Shown: one piece after another, positions 57,247-64,000 of the stretch
Layout of the letters: each line of letters opens with the position of its first letter
How positions within the stretch are numbered: the first letter of the stretch is position 1
Assembly (NCBI RefSeq): GCF_900182985.1
Contig: NZ_FXUY01000001.1
Location: forward strand, 434,001 to 498,000
DNA length: 64,000 nt
Reading direction: 5' to 3'
Source of the DNA: Pseudomonas helmanticensis
GTDB lineage: Bacteria; Pseudomonadota; Gammaproteobacteria; Pseudomonadales; Pseudomonadaceae
Made by a program: the position numbers and the translations under genes
Notes under the pieces: model-generated
The model's database searches: none
Told to the model about the DNA's origin: nothing
Seen by the model: only the letters and a program-made list of their open reading frames with translations

Positions 57247-58548
57247 ATGGAAAACGTATGTGGCTGGATCGCGCAGGCTGGCAGCTCGCCGGAACGTGGT
57301 CGCCTGAGTGGTGCGCAGAAGGCCGACTGGCTGGTAATCGGTGGCGGCATCACCGGCCTCAGCGCCGCGCATACCCTTGCCGAAATGCATCCGCAGGCGC
57401 GCATCGTCGTGGTTGATCGGCAGCGGGCGGCGCAAGGCGCATCGGCACGCAACTCGGGATTCGTCGTTGCCCATGAGCATCCGGCGCACAGCGAACTGAT
57501 GGGCGCGCCTGGCTTCGCCGGGTTTGAAATCGACACGAGAATTTCCCGCGCTGCCAGCGAGGAAGTGCGCCAACGCATCGCCCGCCACGGCATCGAATGC
57601 GACTTTCGCGACAGCGGTTATTACTTTGCCGTCAACGATCGGGCCAAGCTCGACCAGGTCGACGCCAAACTGGCGACCCTGCGCGCCCTCGGCGCCCGTG
57701 CGGAATTTCTGCAAGGCGCGGCATTGGCGCAAAAGCTCGGCACTTGCCACTACGAGGCGGCGATCTGCTGTGGCAATGGCAACGCGTTGTTGCAGCCAGC
57801 CAAGTACGTGAAGGGCTTGCTCAATGCCTTGCCGGGCAGCATCACCGTGTACGAAAACACCGACATCAGCGGTCTTGAACGCCTGAGCCAGGGGCGTCTG
57901 CGCGCCAATGCCGTAGAGGGCAGCATCGAAGCGAAAAAAGTCCTGGTGTGCCTCAACGCTTTTATTCCCCGGGTCGGAATCGCTGACAGCGCCACGTTCC
58001 CGATGGAACTGAGTGCCAGCCTGACGCGGCCCCTCACCGATCAGGAGTTCCAGGCCATCGGCGCCGTCGAGCCTTGGGGCGTGCTGTCGACGCGGCCGCT
58101 CGGGGCCACGGTGCGGTTGACCCCGGATCGTCGGGTGATGATCCGCAACACCGCCGAATACCGTACGCGCGATCTCTCCAACAGCGAACTGGCGGTGCGC
58201 CGTCAACACCACGTTCGCGGCTTGCAGCGACGTTTTCCGTTCCTCGGCGAACAAGACATCGACTACTCCTGGACCGGTCACTTGAGCGCGAGCCGCAGCG
58301 GCCAGGCGTTTTTCGATCGGGTCGAGGAGGGCGTGTTTGCCGTGGCCGGCTGCAATGGTTCCGGCGTTGCGCGCGGCACGTTGTGGGGCCGCCTGTTGGC
58401 GGAGCTGGCGTCGGGCGTCGACTCGCCACTGTTGCAATCAGTGATGCAGCGGGCCGAACCGGGCTGGCTGCCGCCACGTCCTTTTTTCGATATCGGTGCC
58501 ATGCTTCGCATGCGCGTGGAGGCGGTCAGGGCCAGAACAGAAATCTGA
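57247..58548 (+). CDS. FAD-dependent amine oxidoreductase (PuuB/DAO-like)
   Basis: 433 residues with the dinucleotide motif GGGITG at 32-37 and the segment ASARNSGFVVAHEHP that follows FAD in the PuuB/OrdL group. C-terminal WTGHLSASRSGQAFFDRVEEGVFAVAGCNGSGVARG is also typical. PuuB oxidises gamma-glutamylputrescine; with a polyamine-type binding protein next to it, an amine or polyamine substrate is inferred. ATG 57247 follows GAGGTGG. Confidence 0.88.
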   Translation: MENVCGWIAQAGSSPERGRLSGAQKADWLVIGGGITGLSAAHTLAEMHPQARIVVVDRQRAAQGASARNSGFVVAHEHPAHSELMGAPGFAGFEIDTRISRAASEEVRQRIARHGIECDFRDSGYYFAVNDRAKLDQVDAKLATLRALGARAEFLQGAALAQKLGTCHYEAAICCGNGNALLQPAKYVKGLLNALPGSITVYENTDISGLERLSQGRLRANAVEGSIEAKKVLVCLNAFIPRVGIADSATFPMELSASLTRPLTDQEFQAIGAVEPWGVLSTRPLGATVRLTPDRRVMIRNTAEYRTRDLSNSELAVRRQHHVRGLQRRFPFLGEQDIDYSWTGHLSASRSGQAFFDRVEEGVFAVAGCNGSGVARGTLWGRLLAELASGVDSPLLQSVMQRAEPGWLPPRPFFDIGAMLRMRVEAVRARTEI

Positions 58549-58599
58549 ATTTCCGCCTATCACACAAGAACAAAAGCCATTCCCTACAGGTGACAGAAC

Positions 58600-59688
58600 A
58601 TGCGCATCCACCGACTTTCTCTGGCAATCGCCCTCGCCGCAACGACAGCGAGCGCTTGCGCCGACGAAACCGTGAACATCTCCAACTGGAACAGCTACAT
58701 CGCCCCTGACACGTTGGCCAATTTCACCCAGGCCACCGGCATCAAGACCACTTATGACATCCACGACAGCAACGAAGTGCTGGAGTCGAAGTTGATGACC
58801 GGCAACACCGGCTACGACGTGGTCAGCCCGTCGAACCATTTTCTCTCGCGGTTGATCAAGGCCGGAGCGATCCAGAAACTCGACAAGTCGCAGTTACCCA
58901 ACTGGAAAAACCTCGATCCGGTATTGATGCAGAAACTTGAAGTGAACGACCCCGGCAACCAGTACGGCTATCCGTATATGTGGGGCACTGCCGGCATCGG
59001 CTACAACGTCGAGAAGATCAAGGCGATCTTCGGCAACACCGATGTCACGCATTCCTGGAAGATGTTTTTCGCCGAAGAAAACATCAAGAAACTCAGCCAG
59101 TGCGGCGTTGCGATCATTGACAACCCGACGCAGGTGTTGCCGATCACCCTTAATTATCTCGGCTTGCCGCCGCACAGCCACGAACCGGACGATTACAAAA
59201 AGGCCGAACAGGCATTGCTGAAGATCCGTCCGTACATTCAGTACTTCCACGCCTCGAAATACATCAGCGACCTGGCCAACGGCAACGTCTGTGCGGTGAT
59301 TGGTTTCAACGGCGACATCGTTCAGGCAGCGGCGAGCGCCAAGGAAGCGAAAAACGGCATCGACATCGCTTATTCGATTCCCGACGAAGGCACGACCTTG
59401 TGGTTCGACATGCTGGTGATGCCAAAAAGCGCACCGCATGAGCACAATGGCTACGCCTATATGAATTACCTGCTTGAACCGAAAGTGATCGCCAACATCA
59501 GCAACAGCATTCACTACGCCAACCCTAACGCGGCGGCCAATGAGTTCCTCAACCCGGACGTGAAGGAGGACGCGGCGATCTACCCGCCGAAAAGCGTGAT
59601 GGAGAAACTGTTCACCGTGGAAGAATTGCCGGCGAAGATCGCACGCCTGTCGACGCGGTTGTGGACCAAGCTGAAAACCAATACCTGA
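58600..59688 (+). CDS. Putrescine/spermidine-type ABC substrate-binding protein (PotF-like)
   Basis: 362 residues; signal peptide to about residue 20 (ATTASACA, then DETVNISNWNSYIAP). NWNSYIAPD, DVVSPSNHFLSRLIKAGAIQKLDKSQLPN and YMWGTAGIGYN match PotF/SpuD-type proteins that bind putrescine in the periplasm. No permease or ATPase genes follow, so it must share an ABC system encoded elsewhere. It is 51 bp after the FAD oxidase, probably in one operon. Confidence 0.92.
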   Translation: MRIHRLSLAIALAATTASACADETVNISNWNSYIAPDTLANFTQATGIKTTYDIHDSNEVLESKLMTGNTGYDVVSPSNHFLSRLIKAGAIQKLDKSQLPNWKNLDPVLMQKLEVNDPGNQYGYPYMWGTAGIGYNVEKIKAIFGNTDVTHSWKMFFAEENIKKLSQCGVAIIDNPTQVLPITLNYLGLPPHSHEPDDYKKAEQALLKIRPYIQYFHASKYISDLANGNVCAVIGFNGDIVQAAASAKEAKNGIDIAYSIPDEGTTLWFDMLVMPKSAPHEHNGYAYMNYLLEPKVIANISNSIHYANPNAAANEFLNPDVKEDAAIYPPKSVMEKLFTVEELPAKIARLSTRLWTKLKTNT

Positions 59689-59734
59689 GCCAATTCAATC
59701 CAACCCAACCTGATGCGACCTGACGCGACGTTAC

Positions 59735-59816
59735 CTGTAGGAGCTGCCGCAGGCTGCGATCTTTTGATCTTGTTTTTTACAATCAAAAAATCGCAGCCTG
59801 CGGCAGCTCCTACAGG
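59735..59816. repeat. REP pair, also the stop of the GGDEF gene
   Basis: Arms TGTAGGAGCTGCCGCAGGCTGCGATC (from about 59735) and GATTTTTTG..GCGGCAGCTCCTACAGGG (to 59816). The GGDEF gene's TAG (59810-59812) lies in the right arm. Confidence 0.9.
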
Positions 59817-61543
59817 GTCGTGGATGTGGATGTGGATGTGGGCGTGGTGTTGTGGCTGGCGACTTGATTGCGGCCCGCCGCTTTTGCCTGATACAGCTGT
59901 TGATCGGCGCGTTTGATCAGCGCCGTGTGGCTGTTGTCTGCCGGGTCCGCCAGAGCGACGCCGATACTCACCGTCACATGCCCGACCTCCGGGAAGTGCG
60001 CCGCCGCAATCGCCGTGCGAATCTTCTCGGCGACCACTTCAGGGGTATCGGGCTGGGCAATTTCCGGCAGCAGCACCGCGAACTCTTCGCCGCCGTAACG
60101 GGCGACGAAATCGGTGGTGCGCAGGCTGCTCTCAATCAATTGCGCCAACTGCTGCAAAACCTCATCGCCGATGGCATGGCCGTACGTGTCATTGATGCGT
60201 TTGAAATGGTCGGCATCGATCAACAGCAGGGCAAACGGGCGCCCGGTCCGGCGCGACAGCAGCGTGTATTCGCTGATCTTTTCGTCGAAACGCCGGCGGT
60301 TGTAGACGCCGCTCAAGGCATCGTGCGTTGCCAGGCTCAACAGTTCGGCGTTGGCCTGAGTCAGTGCGGCGGTGCGCTGCGCCACGGTCGCCTCCAGCGA
60401 AGCATTGGCTTCCTGCAACTCGCGCTCCTTGCCGAGCAGCGATTGCGTCATCGCATCGATGGATTGGCCGAGCTGGGCAATTTCCCGCACCGGATGCTGC
60501 AACGGGAAATGCGCGCCGGGCTGGTTGTCCTGCACCTGCTTGGCCGAGCGCGCGAGCTGCTCGATCGGCCGGCTCAGGTACAGCGCCAGATAATAGGCAA
60601 CGAGGCCGAACACCACAGCCGCCAAGACACCGGCGATCAGCAACTTATACAGCAGCAGACGCGCCGGTTGCAGCGCGGTTTCCAGTGGCTGGCGCACGGC
60701 AATCGACCAGGACAATTGCGTGCTTGACGGAGTCGGCACGGTGACCATGCTGGTCAGATAACCGTTGCCCACCGTCCAGCCCGGCGACTTTGCATCACTC
60801 ACCGGTAATTGCTGGCCCATCAAGGCCTCGGGGTACAGCACTTTACCGTCGTGATCGATGATCAACGCCTCGATATCCGGCGCCGAACTCTTATGCGAAA
60901 ACGTCGCCGATTCGACAATGTGCGTGACCCAGTTCCAGTGCGCGTGCGCGCCCAGTACGCCAATAACCTGGCCGTCGGCGTTACGAATCGGTGCGGCGAA
61001 ATCGATAAAACGCAGGGGTTCGCCATTCGGCAAACCCGGCAGCAGTTTGGCCAACAACACGGCTTCGTGCGGATCGCCGGTGTATTCGCCACGCAGTCCG
61101 GCCTGGAACCATGGGCGCTGCTGCACCGATTGACCGACCAGCAAACCGTTCACCGCTTGATGCACCTGGCCTTCGGCATCGGTCACGCCCATCCACGCAT
61201 ATTCGGCGCGGGCCTGCGTGCGCAATTGCATCGACTTGAGAATCGCCGGGTTATCCAGATCGCCGCGCTCAAGATGTGGCGCGCGGCTGAGCAGATAAAC
61301 CTCCAGCTGCCGCTCACGCAATTGTTCGCCGAGCAACGCCGCTGCCGAGCGCGCGGTATTGAGCAACGCATTGCCGCTGGCCTGCTTCATCTGTTCGGTG
61401 GCGATATGGCCGACATAGAAGCCCACGCTCAACAACGTCAGCAGGGACAAACCGGCAAACCAAAGGGTGAGATGGCTACGCAGACTGGCTTTGAACATGG
61501 GCAATGGCTGTCTTGATTGGCGTGGCGCCATGGTATGCGACAT
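59810..61543 (-). CDS. Diguanylate cyclase with dCache sensor
   Basis: Makes cyclic di-GMP. About 577 residues: membrane helix near 25-47, periplasmic dCache-like domain (about 48-300), second helix near 305-325, HAMP-like segment, coiled coil (REIAQLGQSIDAMTQSLLGKER; EANASLEATVAQRTAALTQ), and a GGDEF domain with active GGEEF (RYGGEEFAVLL). The inhibitory I-site RTTD lies five residues before it. The start is uncertain: ATG 61543, 61531 or 61498 all fit. It ends in a Thr/Ser tail (TTPTSTSTSTTL) encoded by GTGGAT repeats at the REP border. Confidence 0.9.
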   Translation of the reverse strand: MSHTMAPRQSRQPLPMFKASLRSHLTLWFAGLSLLTLLSVGFYVGHIATEQMKQASGNALLNTARSAAALLGEQLRERQLEVYLLSRAPHLERGDLDNPAILKSMQLRTQARAEYAWMGVTDAEGQVHQAVNGLLVGQSVQQRPWFQAGLRGEYTGDPHEAVLLAKLLPGLPNGEPLRFIDFAAPIRNADGQVIGVLGAHAHWNWVTHIVESATFSHKSSAPDIEALIIDHDGKVLYPEALMGQQLPVSDAKSPGWTVGNGYLTSMVTVPTPSSTQLSWSIAVRQPLETALQPARLLLYKLLIAGVLAAVVFGLVAYYLALYLSRPIEQLARSAKQVQDNQPGAHFPLQHPVREIAQLGQSIDAMTQSLLGKERELQEANASLEATVAQRTAALTQANAELLSLATHDALSGVYNRRRFDEKISEYTLLSRRTGRPFALLLIDADHFKRINDTYGHAIGDEVLQQLAQLIESSLRTTDFVARYGGEEFAVLLPEIAQPDTPEVVAEKIRTAIAAAHFPEVGHVTVSIGVALADPADNSHTALIKRADQQLYQAKAAGRNQVASHNTTPTSTSTSTTL

Positions 61544-61669
61544 CGCCAACGGGCTGCCAGCGAAGCGCTAGATGAAACTTTCCCAGGTTGATACCAATGA
61601 GCCACTATTTTGGGTAAGGTGTGCGCCGCTCGAGAGACGGATCCCGGGCGTTTTCCATGGAGTTCTACA

Positions 61670-62005
61670 GTGAAGTATCTCAGCAAAGTAGTCGCCGCCG
61701 CCCTGTTCGGTGCGGTTCTGGCAGGTTGCACCGGCACCCCGATGAACACCCAGCATTACGACAGCAGCCAATACACCGTGGTTGGTCACAGTGAAGCCAC
61801 CGCCACCGGTCTGCTGCTGTTCGGCGTGATCCCGATCCAGCAGAACAACCGCTTCGTCCGCGCCCAGACTGCCGCGATCAAAGCCAAGGGCGGCGACGCC
61901 ATGATCAATACCCAAGTCCAGGAAAACTGGTTCTGGGCATGGGTCCTGACCGGCTACACCACCAAGATTTCCGGTGACGTGGTCAAGCTGAAGACCGTGC
62001 AATAA
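61670..62005 (+). CDS. Small lipoprotein, YjfY/TRL-like short repeat-free type
   Basis: 111 residues from GTG 61670 (VKYLSKVVAAALFGAVLAGC), preceded by GGAG. Lipobox LAGC, lipidated at C20; the next residues TG suggest outer-membrane sorting. Mature part holds a hydrophobic stretch (TGLLLFGVIPIQ) and WFWAWVLTGYTTKISGDVVKL. I recall similar short lipoproteins as DUF-type families without a known job, so no function is assigned. Confidence 0.75.
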   Translation: MKYLSKVVAAALFGAVLAGCTGTPMNTQHYDSSQYTVVGHSEATATGLLLFGVIPIQQNNRFVRAQTAAIKAKGGDAMINTQVQENWFWAWVLTGYTTKISGDVVKLKTVQ

Positions 62006-62020
62006 GCCACGGTTGAACGC

Positions 62021-62053
62021 AAAAAAGCCCGGCTGATCAGGCCGGGCTTTTTT
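62021..62053. terminator. Bidirectional terminator between lipoprotein and repeat protein
   Basis: Stem AAAAAAGCCCGGC (62021-62033) / GCCGGGCTTTTTT (62041-62053), 7-base loop, with T-runs on both strands for the two convergent genes. Confidence 0.92.
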
Positions 62054-62079
62054 GTGGGTGTTGCGGTAGAACGATTGAT

Positions 62080-62520
62080 TCAGGCAACACGGCGTTCGAG
62101 CAGACGATCAGAGCCGCCTTCGGCAACACGGCGTTCGAGCAGACGATCGGAGCCACCTTCAGCAACACGGCGTTCGAGCAGACGATCAGAGCCACCTTCA
62201 GCAACACGGCGTTCGAGCAGACGGTCGGAGCCACCTTCAGCAACACGGCGTTCGAGCAGACGATCAGAGCCACCTTCAGCAACACGGCGTTCGAGCAGAC
62301 GATCAGAGCCACCTTCAGCAACGCGGCGTTCGAGCAGACGGTCGGAGCCACCTTCGGCAACGCGGCGTTCGAGCAGACGGTCGGAGCCACCTTCTGCAAC
62401 ACGACTTTCAATCAGCTTGTCCGAACCGCCTTCGGCGATCATGGTGTGGGCCGGGGTAGCGGCAAAAGCGTTAACTGCGAAAACCGAGAAAGCGATGCTG
62501 AGAAGGGTTTGGCGTTTCAT
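62080..62520 (-). CDS. Exported protein of nine 13-residue tandem repeats
   Basis: 146 residues: signal peptide MKRQTLLSIAFSVFAVNAFA, short spacer ATPAHTMI, then nine units of AEGGSDRLLERRV (first unit AEGGSDKLIESRV), ending one residue after the last unit. Each unit has an acidic Gly-Ser half and a Leu/Arg half with a dibasic RR. I recall related exported repeat proteins in P. fluorescens-group genomes with varying copy number and no proven role. No catalytic residues. A ribosome site (GGAG) lies upstream of ATG 62520. Convergent with a lipoprotein. Confidence 0.85.
   Translation of the reverse strand: MKRQTLLSIAFSVFAVNAFAATPAHTMIAEGGSDKLIESRVAEGGSDRLLERRVAEGGSDRLLERRVAEGGSDRLLERRVAEGGSDRLLERRVAEGGSDRLLERRVAEGGSDRLLERRVAEGGSDRLLERRVAEGGSDRLLERRVA
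62086..62436 (-). repeat. Nine 39-bp tandem coding repeats
   Basis: Exact 39-bp period. Units 2-9 differ by only a few third-position or silent changes (GATCAG/GGTCGG; CAACAC/CAACGC), while the first coding unit is more diverged, as expected of an array expanding from its 3' part. Confidence 0.95.
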
Positions 62521-62642
62521 GATCGTGTGCTCCAGAAGTTGTTTGTTTGTCTGGAGCCGATCTTACGCCGAGGATTTTTTATGAGAACTTCATTGACGTG
62601 ATGGTGACTATCGACGCCAGCGATGGTTGACCCAGCCCCGAT

Positions 62643-63212
62643 TTACGGGGCCTTCGCGCGAATACACAACTCACCGGTGGCACGCGTCAGCGCCAGTTCA
62701 TGCAACGCATCCTTGGTCAGGCCGCTGCGTGCCTTGGCCAGCCACGCCGGGCAGTTCGGGTCTTGGCGATACGGTAGGAAAGCGGCGTATTGCTGCAGCA
62801 GCCGGGTTTGCAATTCGTCGAGCCGTGGACGAATCTGCTGACCGAGATCCGGGCGCGGCGTATCCGGTGCGGCACCGGCCGCCTGCCATTGTGCGAGCAG
62901 ACCGTACTGCACCAGTTTATTTGCCTCCATCTGCGCCCCGATCAACTGCGCGACATCCTCCGCGTCGAGCTTGCGCTCGGCGGCCAGCGTGCGCGCATTG
63001 GCGATGACCTGCGCCTCGCGCGGGCTGTCCTGGATGGGTTTGCCGCTGTCCCATTTAGTCAGCGCAACGAGGTCGCCGGTGTTCAGGCGTTCGTTCAGGG
63101 TTTCCAGCAACGGCTTTAACGATTCCGGGGGCGCTGCGGCGGTGGCGGCGTGCGCACCGCTGGCCAATAAAGCGAGGAGGGAGCAGCTCAGCAGGTGGCG
63201 AACGTGGGGCAT
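62643..63212 (-). CDS. Periplasmic chorismate mutase (AroQ-gamma, secreted)
   Basis: 189 residues with a signal peptide (SCSLLALLASGAHAATA) and an all-helical chorismate mutase of the exported *AroQ type (LLETLNERLNTGDLVALTKWDSGKPIQDSPREAQVI; in pieces). The PI-D-S-P-R-E and K segments hold the active-site residues. Rearranges chorismate to prephenate outside the cytoplasm; why pseudomonads export it is not known. Confidence 0.92.
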   Translation of the reverse strand: MPHVRHLLSCSLLALLASGAHAATAAAPPESLKPLLETLNERLNTGDLVALTKWDSGKPIQDSPREAQVIANARTLAAERKLDAEDVAQLIGAQMEANKLVQYGLLAQWQAAGAAPDTPRPDLGQQIRPRLDELQTRLLQQYAAFLPYRQDPNCPAWLAKARSGLTKDALHELALTRATGELCIRAKAP

Positions 63213-63411
63213 TAATCAGGCCTCGATCAGTAAAAAATGCAAGGCGTGTTGTTTATCACAGCTGCCGCTCCGCACCTACCGGCCCTTACCGAAAAAACAA
63301 GCAATGGAGCAGCCAGTCGACACCGATTTGAAATGTTAATTGCGCCCCGCGAGCAAGTCACCGAAGCTATCCTGTCATAGCCCTCCCGCCGTCGAGATGG
63401 ACCTCCATTCA

Positions 63412-64000
63412 ATGCAAACCGCCACTGCCGTCAAACCCCTCTGGCACACCTACCTGCTGTTCCTGGCCCCCATGGTGCTGTCCAACTTCCTGCAATCGAT
63501 GTCGGGCACGGTCAACAGCATCTACATCGGCCAGATGCTCGGTACCCAGGCGCTGGCGGCGGTGTCCGGGATGTTTCCCATCGTGTTCTTTTTCATTGCC
63601 CTGGTGATCGGCCTTGGTGCCGGCGCGGGCGTGTTGATCGGTCAGGCGTGGGGCGCGCGCGAACCGCACATGGTCAAGGCAATTGCCGGGGCGACGCTGT
63701 TGCTCGGGGTGTTGATCGGTCTGGTGGCGGCGGTGTTCGGCAGTGTGTTTGCGCGCCAGGCGTTGAGCGGGCTGGGGACGCCGGCGGATGTGCTCGACGA
63801 TGCGGTGGCGTATGCCCATGTGATGATGTGGATTCTGCCGTCGTTGCTGGTGTTCGTGTTGTTCACGCAGTTGCTGCGCGGGGTCAGCGACACGCTGTCG
63901 CCGTTGCTGGCGCTGATTGTGTCGACCTCGGTCGGCCTGGCGCTGACGCCGGCGCTGATTCGCGGCTGGTTCGGCCTGCCGCAATTGGGCATTCAGAGTG
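63412..64000 (+). CDS. MATE family efflux transporter (partial)
   Basis: N-terminal 196 residues of a multidrug and toxic compound extrusion protein, running off the right edge. Hydrophobic helices include YLLFLAPMVLSNFLQSM and FFFIALVIGLGAGAGVLIGQ, with MATE motif GTVNSIYIGQMLG. ATG 63412 is used; ATG 63397 is in frame and possible, but has no better ribosome site. Confidence 0.88.
   Translation, partial: MQTATAVKPLWHTYLLFLAPMVLSNFLQSMSGTVNSIYIGQMLGTQALAAVSGMFPIVFFFIALVIGLGAGAGVLIGQAWGAREPHMVKAIAGATLLLGVLIGLVAAVFGSVFARQALSGLGTPADVLDDAVAYAHVMMWILPSLLVFVLFTQLLRGVSDTLSPLLALIVSTSVGLALTPALIRGWFGLPQLGIQS

Noticed and set aside
62054..62584. Plus-strand repeat frame (RRSSRRSEPPSAT units)
   Set aside because: It reads the same 39-bp array on the other strand. 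It lacks a signal peptide and starts in the terminator region; the minus-strand frame has a signal peptide and ribosome site.

Overview
The window looks like a chromosomal core segment of a Pseudomonas of the P. fluorescens group. This is inferred from the gene set and order (nuo operon with fused nuoCD, aceA, monomeric and dimeric isocitrate dehydrogenases back to back, cspD/clpS-clpA, infA-bpt-aat, trxB/ftsK-lolA-rarA-crcB-serS-cysG), the high GC content, and many short REP-type palindromes between genes. No phage, integron, CRISPR array, rRNA or tRNA gene was found. Layout: 1-8178 is the complex I operon on the minus strand, entering at a partial nuoH and running back to nuoA. 8179-8818 is a promoter/REP region. 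8819-17034 holds aceA, an orphan secretin-N-like exported protein, and a minus-strand tRNA/translation/purine run (Nudix, mnmA, hflD, purB, then roxA and an overlapping GNAT gene). 17232-21195 has idh (monomeric) and icd (dimeric) diverging from one promoter region; with aceA about 8 kb away, both sides of the isocitrate branch point are in the window. 21277-27264 is a protein-turnover block: cspD, clpS, clpA, then (after 1 kb of repeats) infA and the two N-degron transferases bpt and aat. 27328-28288 is trxB, which carries a one-base frameshift. 28585-36263 is the ftsK-lolA-rarA-crcB-serS-cysG run. 37448-39821 is tusDCBE with a trpD2-like gene. 40001-63212 is accessory and small-gene territory: acetyltransferases, lipoproteins, hemerythrin, a chitin-degradation pair (AA10 monooxygenase plus ChiC-type GH18 chitinase, both without a classical signal peptide), ogt, ggt, a cysteine hydrolase, regulators (TetR, AraC, MocR, LysR), a SulP transporter, an apparent polyamine-use cluster (LysR, FAD oxidase, PotF-like binding protein), a diguanylate cyclase, an exported protein made of nine 13-residue repeats, and a periplasmic chorismate mutase. 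A MATE exporter runs off the right edge. The most unusual points are the exported tandem-repeat protein with a dibasic Arg pair in nearly every unit; the leaderless chitinase/monooxygenase pair; a pair of roughly 190-bp inverted repeats with a co-varying hairpin between clpA and infA; REP elements that supply the stop codons of three genes; the frameshifted trxB; and a 41-bp duplication of the 3' end of an AhpD-like gene. All calls rest on reading the sequence and translations; no database search was run.
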